A stretch of DNA of 64,000 nucleotides. Origin: Streptomyces flavotricini. GTDB lineage: Bacteria; Actinomycetota; Actinomycetes; Streptomycetales; Streptomycetaceae. The notes beneath the pieces are model-generated. The model was not told where the DNA came from. It worked only from the letters and a program-made list of their open reading frames with translations, and did no database searches. The position numbers and the translations under genes are program-made. This document shows, piece by piece, positions 1 through 7,166 of this stretch (its first letter is position 1; every line of letters starts with the position of its first letter). The stretch is from NCBI RefSeq assembly GCF_020639365.1, contig NZ_JAINUL010000001.1, positions 3,390,449 through 3,454,448 on the forward strand. The letters run 5' to 3'.

Positions 1-1
1 C

Positions 2-736
2 GAGGTCGTCCTGCACTCCGTGATCGGCCAGAGCGGCCACGGGGTCGGCCCCGACGAGCCGCGCTCGATCCTGACCGAGCGGTACCAGGGCACGTTCGCC
101 GAGCAGGTGACCGTCCCCGCCTGGAACGTCCTGCGCAAGCCCGCCGAGCTGTCCTTCGAGGAGGCCGCCTGCCTGCCGACGGCATGGCTGACGGCGTACC
201 GGATGCTGTTCACCAACGCGGGCGTGCGCCCCGGCGACTCGGTACTGGTGCAGGGTGCGGGCGGCGGGGTCGCGACCGCCGCGATCGTCCTCGGCAAGGC
301 GGCCGGCCTGCGGGTCTTCGCCACCAGCCGGGACGAGGCCAAGCGCAAGCGGGCGGTGGAGCTGGGCGCGGTGGAGGCGTACGAGCCGGGCGCCCGGCTC
401 CCGCAGCGGGTGGACGCGGTGATCGAGACGGTCGGTGCGGCCACCTGGTCCCACTCGGTCAAATCGCTGCGCCCCGGTGGCACCCTGGTCATTTCGGGCG
501 CCACGAGCGGGGACCGGCCGGCGCACGCCGAGCTGACGCGGATCTTCTTCCTGGAGCTCAAGGTGGTCGGCTCGACGATGGGGTCGAAGGACGAGCTGGA
601 GGACCTGCTGGCGTTCTGCGCGGCGACCGGGGTGCGGCCGGTGATCGACGAGGTGCTGCCGCTGGACCGGGCACGGGAGGGCTTCGAGAAGCTCGAGGCG
701 GGTGACCTGTTCGGGAAGATCGTCCTGACGGTGTAG
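2..736 (+). CDS. Zinc-binding-type alcohol dehydrogenase (MDR family), 5' end outside window
   Basis: Medium-chain dehydrogenase/reductase, an NAD(P)-dependent oxidoreductase whose exact substrate cannot be told. The frame is open from the first bases of the window, so the N-terminal GroES-like catalytic lobe is cut off and about 244 codons remain. The Rossmann nucleotide loop (QGAGGGVATAA) is encoded near 255-290. The usual four-cysteine structural zinc lobe is not visible in the part that should carry it, which points to a member without structural zinc. The end (FGKIVLTV) is the normal MDR C-terminus, so only the 5' side is missing. Confidence 0.85.
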   Translation, partial: EVVLHSVIGQSGHGVGPDEPRSILTERYQGTFAEQVTVPAWNVLRKPAELSFEEAACLPTAWLTAYRMLFTNAGVRPGDSVLVQGAGGGVATAAIVLGKAAGLRVFATSRDEAKRKRAVELGAVEAYEPGARLPQRVDAVIETVGAATWSHSVKSLRPGGTLVISGATSGDRPAHAELTRIFFLELKVVGSTMGSKDELEDLLAFCAATGVRPVIDEVLPLDRAREGFEKLEAGDLFGKIVLTV

Positions 737-746
737 CCGCCGGGTC

Positions 747-790
747 GTCAACAACGGTTGACACCCTCATACCCGTCAACCTACATTGAC
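747..790 (+). promoter_or_regulatory. Promoter with GTCAAC/GTTGAC dyads ahead of the HTH gene
   Basis: A perfect dyad GTCAAC-AACG-GTTGAC lies at 747-762, another GTCAAC at 775-780 and ATTGAC at 785-790. The right arm overlaps a consensus -35 TTGACA (758-763). With an 18-base spacer this is followed by TACATT (782-787), a good -10. Transcription would then start within a base or two of the ATG at 795, giving a leaderless mRNA. The dyads suggest repression, possibly by the HTH protein encoded just downstream (inference). Confidence 0.6.
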
Positions 791-794
791 AGGC

Positions 795-1004
795 ATGACA
801 GAAGCGACCGATCTCGCCGAGCGGGCCGGTGACCGCGATCCGCGGGTGGGCCTGCGCGCCGTGGCCGCCCTCCGCAGGCTGCTGGAGCAGCTGGAGGCCG
901 TACAGGTGCGCAGCGCCCGCGCGCAGGGCTGGTCCTGGCAGGAGATCGCGGCCGAGCTGGGCGTCAGCCGGCAGGCCGTACACAAGAAGCACGGGAGGGT
1001 CTGA
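795..1004 (+). CDS. Small helix-turn-helix protein (69 aa)
   Basis: A 69-residue protein that is mostly one helix-turn-helix. Residues 46-67 (GWSWQEIAAELGVSRQAVH) resemble sigma-70 region 4 or a homeodomain-like HTH, preceded by an amphipathic helix at about 20-42 that could dimerise. ATG 795 is preferred over an upstream TTG because it fits a leaderless start below the promoter at 758-787 and no Shine-Dalgarno is visible. The TGA overlaps the ATG of the Clp-N gene (TGATG), so the two are translationally coupled. Likely a local regulator of this two-gene unit; the target is inferred. Confidence 0.75.
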   Translation: MTEATDLAERAGDRDPRVGLRAVAALRRLLEQLEAVQVRSARAQGWSWQEIAAELGVSRQAVHKKHGRV

Positions 1005-1567
1005 TGTTCGAACGCTTCACGCAGGACGCCAGGGACACCGTGGTGGGCGCCGTGGCCGAAGCCCGGAAGGCGGGGTCCACGAACGTGACCGAGGAACACC
1101 TGCTCCTGGCCCTGCTGGACCGCGGTGCGCTGGACCCGCTGGGCGTGGACCGCGCCGCGGTGGCGGCGGACCTCGCCGCGGCCCGCCGCCGGGGCGGCAT
1201 GTCCCGGGCGGACGAGGAGGCCCTCGCGGGTCTCGGCATCGACCTGAGCGCGATCCTCTCCCGGGTCGAGGAGGTCCACGGGGAGGGCGTACTGGCCGCC
1301 GCGACCCCGCGGCGGCGCACCCTGGGCTCTTCGCTCCGCTCGGCGCTGGGCCGCACGGAGCCGGTGGGCCGGCACGTCCCCTTCACGCAGGGCGCGAAGA
1401 AGGTCCTGGAGCAGTCCCTGCGCATCGCGCTGGGCCGCCATGAGCGCCACATCGCCACCCTGCACCTGCTGCTGGCCCTGCTCTCGCGCCCGGGCACGGC
1501 CGCCGAGGTCCTGGCGGACCACGGCGTCACCTACGCGGTGGCCGAGGCGGGCCCGGCCGCCGCCTGA
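1004..1567 (+). CDS. Clp N-terminal repeat protein without ATPase domain
   Basis: 187 residues made of two Clp-N repeats (about 1-40 and 125-162), each with the pattern F-T-x-x-A, then H-(L/T)-L-L-A-L-L, joined by a basic linker. In ClpA/ClpC this domain binds substrates and adaptors; here no Walker A/B or AAA+ module follows, so it cannot unfold proteins itself. It may act as a free adaptor or decoy for the ClpC machinery (inference). It overlaps the stop codon of the HTH gene and shares its promoter. Orphan Clp-N proteins next to a small HTH are, as far as I recall, common in Streptomyces but poorly studied. Confidence 0.85.
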   Translation: MFERFTQDARDTVVGAVAEARKAGSTNVTEEHLLLALLDRGALDPLGVDRAAVAADLAAARRRGGMSRADEEALAGLGIDLSAILSRVEEVHGEGVLAAATPRRRTLGSSLRSALGRTEPVGRHVPFTQGAKKVLEQSLRIALGRHERHIATLHLLLALLSRPGTAAEVLADHGVTYAVAEAGPAAA

Positions 1568-1602
1568 TTCGCGACCTATCGCGACGGGCGGGCGCCGCGG
1601 GC

Positions 1603-2532
1603 CTACCGCTTCGGCCGGAGCGTCTCGGCGATGCGGTCCGCGGCCGCCGCGAGGTGGGCGCGGGCCTCGGCCAGCCTGGCCGGGGTGACGCCGTGGTCGC
1701 GGGCCGCGTCCCGGATGTCGTCGCGGAAGCGGTCGAGCAGCCGGTCCAGGTCACGGGCCGGGTCGCCGGTGGGGGTGAGGTCCTCGGCCCAGTGCGGGTC
1801 GGCGGCAGCGGTATCGGCGGCGGCACCGGTGGGGGCGGCGGCACCGGTGGCGGCACCCGCGGCGCCGGGCCTGGCCGTGGTGGCGGTGCCACCGAGCCAG
1901 CTGCCGGCCAGATTGCCCAGCATCCCGCCGGACTTCGCGAACTGCTCCTGGAACTGGCTCGCGATCCGCAGGACCTCCTCGCGCGCCCGCTCCTGTGCCT
2001 CCTTGGCCTGGCGGCGGGCCGCTTGCGCCTCCTCTCGGGCCCGGCGGCTCTCGTCCTTCGCCCGGCGCGCCTGCTCCTTCCACTCCTGCCTGGCCTTGCG
2101 CAGCTCCTCCTTGGCCGCCGCCCAGGACGCGTCCTCGACGGGGGCCGCGGACGCGGAGGCCGCGGCCCGCATCTCGCGCCGCAGGGCGCCCGCCGCGCCC
2201 CGTACGTCGTCACGGATCTCGGCGGCCAGCTCGGAGACCGAGTCCCGGATCTCCAGCTCCAGGTCGGCGAGCTCACCTCCGCGGTCGGCCAGTTCGGCAC
2301 GGCCCGCGTCGGTGATGGAGTACACCTTGCGCCCGCCTTCGGTGGCGTACGTGACCAGGCCCTCGGCCTCCAGCTTGGCCAGCCGGGGGTACACCGTGCC
2401 CGCGGAGGGCGCGTACAGGCCCTGGAAGCGCTCCTCCAGCAGGCGGATCACCTCGTACCCGTGCCGCGGGGCCTCGTCCAGCAGCTTGAGCAGGTAGAGG
2501 CGGAGGCGGCCGTGGGCGAAGACGGGCGGCAT
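1603..2532 (-). CDS. PadR-family transcriptional regulator with long coiled-coil tail
   Basis: Residues 1-85 form a PadR winged HTH (LYLLKLLDEAPRHGYEVI, then SAGTVYPRLAKLEAEGLV and a beta wing ending in YSITDAG). The rest is a long charged coiled coil (about 88-200, Ala/Arg/Glu/Lys-rich), then a Gly/Ala/Pro-rich stretch and a second helical segment. At 309 residues it is much longer than a plain PadR (about 110-180). The start lies one base after the stop of the DUF4097 gene upstream, so the two form an operon; the ATATCG dyads at 3503-3536 suggest PadR autoregulation of both. Confidence 0.88.
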   Translation of the reverse strand: MPPVFAHGRLRLYLLKLLDEAPRHGYEVIRLLEERFQGLYAPSAGTVYPRLAKLEAEGLVTYATEGGRKVYSITDAGRAELADRGGELADLELEIRDSVSELAAEIRDDVRGAAGALRREMRAAASASAAPVEDASWAAAKEELRKARQEWKEQARRAKDESRRAREEAQAARRQAKEAQERAREEVLRIASQFQEQFAKSGGMLGNLAGSWLGGTATTARPGAAGAATGAAAPTGAAADTAAADPHWAEDLTPTGDPARDLDRLLDRFRDDIRDAARDHGVTPARLAEARAHLAAAADRIAETLRPKR

Positions 2533-2533
2533 G

Positions 2534-3463
2534 TCAGAGCACCTTCTTGTCGAGCACGAGGGGCGTGGCGGAGCCTTCGTCGCCCGCCGCGTCGGCGGCC
2601 GGGCGGCGCAGCAGGGCGATGGAACCCGAGACGGTGGTCGCCCGCAGGGTGCCGGTGCCCGCGCCGAGGGTGCCGGCGATCCGCTTGGCGGCGAAGTGGC
2701 CGGAGACGAGGAGGTCCTCGAAGGCGTTGGAGACGCCGCCGGTGGCCGTGTTGGCCTCCACCCGCGCGTCGGCGGGGTGCGGGAGGCGGATCGCGACCTG
2801 CCCGGACACGGAGTTCAGGGAGATGTCGACGGGGCGCGGGGCGGCCGGGTCGAGGGCGAGGTCGATGAGCATGTCGCCGCTGACCGAGTCGGCCCGTACG
2901 CTGCCGCCCGCGCCGTCGACGACGGTCAGGCCGCCGGACACGGAGTGGAAGCCGAGCTCGCCGGTGAGGGACTGGGCCTCGACGCCGCCGGAGACGGTGT
3001 TCGCGCTGACCTTGCCGGCCAGGCCGACCAGGGTGACGTCGCCGGAGACCCCGGTGACGTCGGTGCCGGCGGCGATGCCGGAGACGACGGCGGCGGCGCC
3101 GACGGCCGCGACCTGCACGTGGGTGGCGGCGGGGACGGTCAGGGTGACGGTCGCGCTGCGCTCCCAGGCCTTGCGGCCGTCGGCGGAACGGGACCAGGCC
3201 TTCCAGGGCTTGGCCTCGATCCACTGCTTGAAGCCCTGGGAGCCGTTCCAGGGGAGGTCTTCGTAGGAGACGGTCAGGGTGCCGCCCTCCTGCACGACGT
3301 ACAGCGGCGGCCCGTCGACCGCGGCCACCTCCAGCCGGGCCGGCCCGTCGTCGGCGACGACGTTCACCGTGCCGCCCACGACACGGACGCGGAGCTCGGT
3401 CACCGGCTCCTCGAAGGTGAGCTTCTGCGGTTCGGCGACCGACCACGTCTTCTGCTCTGCCAT
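2534..3463 (-). CDS. DUF4097 beta-strand repeat protein
   Basis: 309 residues of short repeating beta strands with recurring (V/I)-S-G-D/G turns (for example TGVSGDVTLVG, NTVSGGVEA, DSVSGDMLID), the pattern of the DUF4097 right-handed beta-helix family. No signal peptide or membrane segment is seen, so it is probably cytosolic or peripheral. Function is unknown; in Gram-positives such proteins often accompany PadR regulators and envelope-stress operons. A strong AGGAGG precedes the ATG. It is the first gene of the pair with the PadR gene. Confidence 0.85.
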   Translation of the reverse strand: MAEQKTWSVAEPQKLTFEEPVTELRVRVVGGTVNVVADDGPARLEVAAVDGPPLYVVQEGGTLTVSYEDLPWNGSQGFKQWIEAKPWKAWSRSADGRKAWERSATVTLTVPAATHVQVAAVGAAAVVSGIAAGTDVTGVSGDVTLVGLAGKVSANTVSGGVEAQSLTGELGFHSVSGGLTVVDGAGGSVRADSVSGDMLIDLALDPAAPRPVDISLNSVSGQVAIRLPHPADARVEANTATGGVSNAFEDLLVSGHFAAKRIAGTLGAGTGTLRATTVSGSIALLRRPAADAAGDEGSATPLVLDKKVL

Positions 3464-3502
3464 GGTGCTGATCCTCCTCGGCGTACGGACACGGCACGCA
3501 AC

Positions 3503-3551
3503 ATATCGCGTCTTCTGGAGAACACGATATATCGCGGATCGTCGAAGTCAA
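3503..3551 (-). promoter_or_regulatory. Promoter and PadR operator for the DUF4097-padR operon
   Basis: On the minus strand TTGACT (3546-3551) and TATCGT, 16 bases apart, form a plausible promoter. Its -10 part lies in the palindrome CGATATATCG (3525-3534), and ATATCG at 3503-3508 faces CGATAT at 3525-3530 as a wider dyad. AT-rich dyads of this kind placed over the -10 are typical PadR operators; autoregulation is inferred. Confidence 0.55.
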
Positions 3552-3642
3552 GCGCCCGTGCCTCTTCCGCGGACCGTCATCGCACGGGGGCAGCCCTCGG
3601 CACCCCCGCGCCCGGAGGGCCGACGGGGGTTGACCTTCGCGG

Positions 3643-4575
3643 CTACGCCGCGAGGAGGGGGCTTTCGTGGTGGTGGAGCCAGGCGCGGTACGGAGGGGTG
3701 CGGAGGGCCGCTTCGCGATAGGCGGCTCGGAGGTCCTCGAAGACCTCGGCATGGGCGCCCGGGCGGGTGGCCAGCAGGAGCCGGACGGCCAGGGGGTCGC
3801 CGGAGAGCGGGCGGATCGCCATGTCGTCGCGCGGCCCCGACGTCGGCTGGCAGGGGGCCACCGCCTCGCCGGAGACGATCAGCGAGGTCGCGGTGTGGTA
3901 GTCGGCGTGCAGTACGGGCGGGTCCAGCCCGGCCCCGGCGAACACCCGGCGCAGGCCGTCCCATTCACCGTCCACGGAGGGGTCGACCGTCCACCGGTCG
4001 GCCGCCAGGTCCTGTAACTCCACCACCGGCCGGCGCGCCGCCGGATGGTCCCGGGACATCGACACGAACTGCGGCTCCCGCTCCATCAGCGTCCGCAGCT
4101 CCAGCCCGGCCGGCACCCGCAGCGGGCAGCCCTCCACCTCGTGGACGAACGCCACGTCCAGCTGCCCCGAAGCAACCATCCGCAGCAGGGCGTTGGCGGA
4201 GACGTCCACCACCAGCGAGGTCTCCGTGTCCGGCATCCGGCGGTGGATCCGGCGCAGCCACCCCGGTATCGCACGGCTGGCGGTGGAGCCGATGTTCAGC
4301 CGCGGCCCGCGGGCCAGCGCCCTCGCCTCCGCGACGAGCGCGGCCATCTCGGCCAGCAGCGGACGGGCCCGGCCGAGGACGGTGCGGCCGAACGGGGTGG
4401 GTCTGCAGCCGGTGCGCTCACGCAGGAACAGCTCGCCGTCCAGGGCGCGTTCGATGCGGCGCAGCTGGGTCGTCAGGGAGGGCTGGCTCACGCCGAGCTG
4501 CCGCGCGGCTTTGTGCAGACTGCCGGCGTCGGCAATGGCGCACAGCGCGCGCAGGTGCCTCACCTCGAGCTCCAT
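3643..4575 (-). CDS. snpR: LysR-family regulator of the neutral protease gene (SnpR/MprR type)
   Basis: 310 residues: N-terminal LysR HTH (about 1-60, with AGSLHKAARQLGVSQPSLT) followed by the substrate-binding-like effector domain. In Streptomyces a LysR activator is encoded divergently from the small neutral protease gene and switches it on; the same arrangement is seen here, with 207 bp between the start codons. ATG 4575 is chosen because MELEVRHL is the usual LysR beginning; the reading frame is open further upstream only by chance. The inducer is not known. Confidence 0.85.
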   Translation of the reverse strand: MELEVRHLRALCAIADAGSLHKAARQLGVSQPSLTTQLRRIERALDGELFLRERTGCRPTPFGRTVLGRARPLLAEMAALVAEARALARGPRLNIGSTASRAIPGWLRRIHRRMPDTETSLVVDVSANALLRMVASGQLDVAFVHEVEGCPLRVPAGLELRTLMEREPQFVSMSRDHPAARRPVVELQDLAADRWTVDPSVDGEWDGLRRVFAGAGLDPPVLHADYHTATSLIVSGEAVAPCQPTSGPRDDMAIRPLSGDPLAVRLLLATRPGAHAEVFEDLRAAYREAALRTPPYRAWLHHHESPLLAA

Positions 4576-4645
4576 GACCCGAGGGTAGGCCGGTCCCAGG
4601 TGACCGCACCAGCCACTGATACCCCATCGAATCCCGCCATTCTCA

Positions 4646-4691
4646 CGGAAGTTGACCTTCCGAAATCTTCCCGATAGGGCGGCGCTATCGG
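4646..4691. promoter_or_regulatory. Two dyads in the snpR-snpA divergent intergenic region
   Basis: CGGAAG-TTGAC-CTTCCG (4646-4662) and CCGATAG-GGCGGCG-CTATCGG (4671-4691) are both perfect inverted repeats lying midway between the two divergent genes. LysR regulators bind such sites, so these are candidates for SnpR binding that activates snpA and represses snpR. Which dyad is the real site cannot be decided by eye. Confidence 0.55.
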
Positions 4692-4782
4692 TGGCTGACA
4701 TCATCCGCCGACCGCCCCCGCTCCCGCAGACTCCGGTACCGAACGACCCACCCCCCGCACCGGATGAGTAGGAGCCCCCCAC

Positions 4783-5454
4783 ATGCGCCACTCCCGTACG
4801 TCCCGAAAGGCCGTCCTGGCCGCCTCCGTCGGCCTCGGCTTCGCCGCCGCACTCGGCGCCGTCCCCACCGCCAGCGCCGCCCCCGCTCCCGCACCCGTCG
4901 GCAACGCCGCGACCTTCTCGGCGTACGAGCGCTCGCAGGAGAACCAGGACGCGAACCGCGCCTTCTTCGAGGCCGTGCAGCGCTCGGTCGCCGAGCAGCG
5001 CGCCGCGAACCCGGGCGCCCTCGCGGTGACCGTCACCTACAACACGCGCAACGCGCCCAGCTTCCGCAGCCAGATAGCCAGCTCCACCCAGATATGGAAC
5101 AGCTCGGTCTCGAACGTGAAGCTCCAGGAGGTCTCCTCCGGCGGGAACTTCTCGTACTACGAGGGCAACGACTCGCGCGGTTCGTACGCGAGCACGGACG
5201 GCCACGGCCGGGGCTACATCTTCCTCGACTACCGGCAGAACCAGCAGTACAACTCCACCCGGGTGACCGCGCACGAGACCGGACACGTGCTGGGACTGCC
5301 GGACCACTACTCGGGCCCCTGCTCCGAGCTGATGTCGGGCGGCGGCCCCGGCACCTCCTGCCAGAACCCGTACCCGAACAGCACGGAGCGCTCCCGCGTG
5401 AACCAGCTGTGGGTCAACGGGCTGGCGGCATCGGGCCTGGGCACGAAGGGCTAG
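4783..5454 (+). CDS. snpA: Snapalysin, secreted small neutral metalloprotease (M7)
   Basis: Secreted zinc endopeptidase. A signal peptide with twin basic start and hydrophobic core spans about 1-32 (PTASA then AP), followed by a propeptide and the mature enzyme. The zinc motif HETGHVLGLPD (164-174) gives ligands His164, His168 and Asp174 and catalytic Glu165, the signature of family M7; the following Met (LMSGG) is the Met-turn. Cys180 and Cys193 have the 13-residue spacing of the known snapalysin disulfide. 223 residues is the usual precursor length. AGGAG precedes the ATG. It is probably activated by the divergent LysR gene. Confidence 0.95.
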   Translation: MRHSRTSRKAVLAASVGLGFAAALGAVPTASAAPAPAPVGNAATFSAYERSQENQDANRAFFEAVQRSVAEQRAANPGALAVTVTYNTRNAPSFRSQIASSTQIWNSSVSNVKLQEVSSGGNFSYYEGNDSRGSYASTDGHGRGYIFLDYRQNQQYNSTRVTAHETGHVLGLPDHYSGPCSELMSGGGPGTSCQNPYPNSTERSRVNQLWVNGLAASGLGTKG

Positions 5455-5691
5455 CTAGAGCTCGGGGAGCTTCCCCACCTCGGCTGCGTACTCCGGGCAG
5501 TCCGGGTTCCTGCAGGGACCCGGAACCCACTCCGGGATGAAGATCCCGAGCGCCTTGCGCCGCCGTACGAGGGTGTCGACGGAGCGACCGCAGGTCGGGC
5601 ACGCGAGCTGATCGTGCCCGGCCTGCGGGGCCACCACCTCGTGCGGCTGCGGGTGGCGCCGATCCTGCTGTTGGTGCTGTTCACCGGCCAT
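5455..5691 (-). CDS. Small zinc-ribbon protein (78 aa), unknown function
   Basis: 78 residues with a polar His/Gln-rich N-terminus, then CPTCG (Cys31, Cys34) and CRNPDC (Cys60, Cys65), which together look like a four-cysteine zinc ribbon. No enzyme motif. Start at ATG 5691; an upstream open frame runs into the next gene and is not credible. Its stop (TAG) directly abuts the snapalysin stop on the other strand, forming CTAGCTAG, so the two genes converge with no spacer. Confidence 0.65.
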   Translation of the reverse strand: MAGEQHQQQDRRHPQPHEVVAPQAGHDQLACPTCGRSVDTLVRRRKALGIFIPEWVPGPCRNPDCPEYAAEVGKLPEL

Positions 5692-5729
5692 ACCTCCACG
5701 GTAGGCCGGTTCCGCGCGTTCGGCGGGTT

Positions 5730-6314
5730 TCAGCGCTTCACTGCGTACGAGCCGACGGTCTGGCCGCCGCCGAAGGCGCGGAATCCGGTCAGCTCGAGGG
5801 GGCGCACGCCGAAACCGGCGCGGGACATCGGCATGCCGGTGCCGGCGAAGAACGGGTAGGTCTTCACGACGAACTCGTCGATCTCGTCGATCAGCTGCGT
5901 CGCGAGGTCCGCCCCGCCGCACAGCCAGATGCCGAGCCCGTCGCGGGCCTTCAGCTCCCGCACCCGGGCCACGAGATCACCGCTGATCAGCCGCACCTGC
6001 GGGTCCGGAGAGGCGGTCAGCGAGCGCGAGACCACGTACTGCTCGCGGACGTGGCCGTAGGGGCTGGTCATGCCCTCCTTGAGGCCCGGCTCGTAGGTCC
6101 TGCGGCCCATCAGGACCGCGTCGAAGCGCTTCGGCGGGGCCTCGGAGAGTCCGAGGTGGGCGCGTCCGGCGGCGGCGATGGTCTCGGGGTACTCCTCCGC
6201 CAGGTACCCGACGAACTCCGGGTCCAGGGAGCCGTAGAAGAAGTCGCCGTCACCGTCCGGGGCCCCGATGAAGCCGTCGACGGTCGTGGCGACGAAGTAC
6301 GTGAGCGTGCGCAA
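5730..6314 (-). CDS. Dihydrofolate reductase-like (RibD C-terminal fold) protein
   Basis: 194 residues with the RibD-C/DHFR-like fold: the N-terminal strand and loop TYFVATTVDGFIG, the cofactor strand LMGRRTYE, and the late GIWLCGGADLATQLID segment that binds NADPH pyrophosphate. Family members are NADPH-dependent reductases of often unknown substrate; true DHFR or riboflavin activity is not implied. The first codon appears to be TTG, as the alignment with family N-termini (M-R-x-L-T-Y) demands and no later ATG fits. Confidence 0.82.
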   Translation of the reverse strand: MRTLTYFVATTVDGFIGAPDGDGDFFYGSLDPEFVGYLAEEYPETIAAAGRAHLGLSEAPPKRFDAVLMGRRTYEPGLKEGMTSPYGHVREQYVVSRSLTASPDPQVRLISGDLVARVRELKARDGLGIWLCGGADLATQLIDEIDEFVVKTYPFFAGTGMPMSRAGFGVRPLELTGFRAFGGGQTVGSYAVKR

Positions 6315-6399
6315 GCGGGATCTCTTTCACTGGACGGCGCCACGGGTCCCATGACACGTCGATCAAAGTACTGCGCATGCAGTGGTCACGCAAGGGCCG

Positions 6400-7014
6400 T
6401 TACGCCGTCGCCGTCCCCTGCGGCTTGCGCCACATCGGCCACATCAGCGGACCCTCCGGCAGCCGCACCGCCTCGCCCGTGAACTCCCAGCCGAGCCGCT
6501 CGTACAGCCCCTTGCTGCGCTCGCTGCTCGCCTCCAGGTACATCGGCACGCCCTCGCGGTCGCAGCGCTCCAGGACCGGCCGCATCAGCTCGGTCCCGAG
6601 CCCCTCGCCCTGGCGGCCCGGGGCCACCGCGATCATCAGCAGGTACTCGTGCTCCTCGGCCGTCGGGTGGACCTCGCCCGTCAGCCGGCCGACCAGCTCG
6701 CACCGCTCGTTGTCGGGGTCGGCGGCCTCCCGCATCCTCGCCGGGACGTCGTCCTCGGCGGCGTCCCCCTCCGGCTCCCCCGCCGGGACCCGCAGCCACA
6801 GGGCGGCCGCCGAACCGTCGGCCGCGTAGTCGATCCGGCCCTCGGCCAGCGCCACGTCCACGAAGACGCCCAGGAACCTGCCGTGCACCGCCGCCCGGTG
6901 CTCGGGGTCCGGGAAGACCCAGCTGCTCACCGGGTCGGCGCGGAAGGCCTCGTCGAGGAGGCGGGCCACCGCGTCCCGGTCCGACTGGTCCGCCTGACGT
7001 ATCTCCAGCGCCAC
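6400..7014 (-). CDS. GNAT family N-acetyltransferase
   Basis: 204 residues with the GNAT acetyl-CoA fold: IRQADQSDRDAVARLL at the start, the central strand MIAVAPGRQGEGLGTELM holding the Q/R-x-x-G-x-G/A acetyl-CoA loop (GRQGEGLG), and LYERLGWEFTGE near the end. The acceptor substrate cannot be predicted. GTG start with AAGGG upstream. It sits alone between the reductase gene and the terminator at 7081-7120. Confidence 0.85.
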   Translation of the reverse strand: MALEIRQADQSDRDAVARLLDEAFRADPVSSWVFPDPEHRAAVHGRFLGVFVDVALAEGRIDYAADGSAAALWLRVPAGEPEGDAAEDDVPARMREAADPDNERCELVGRLTGEVHPTAEEHEYLLMIAVAPGRQGEGLGTELMRPVLERCDREGVPMYLEASSERSKGLYERLGWEFTGEAVRLPEGPLMWPMWRKPQGTATA

Positions 7015-7080
7015 TGGTCACACCCTTCGCTCACGTTTCAACTACCGCGAGCGATCCTAGAGTTGGCCCGAAGCGGCGGA

Positions 7081-7120
7081 AAGCCTCGTTCCGGCACCAT
7101 GCGGTGCCGGAACGAGGCTT
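7081..7120 (-). terminator. Perfect 18-bp hairpin terminator of the eshA-polyprenyl synthase operon
   Basis: Arms 7081-7098 and 7103-7120 are perfectly complementary over 18 bp with an ATGC loop. It lies 47 bp past the stop of the minus-strand polyprenyl synthase gene. There is no U-run, as is usual for streptomycete terminators. Confidence 0.8.
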
Positions 7121-7166
7121 GCGCACGCCCCTCCCCCCGCCCACCCTCCCCCCGCCTGCTACGCGC

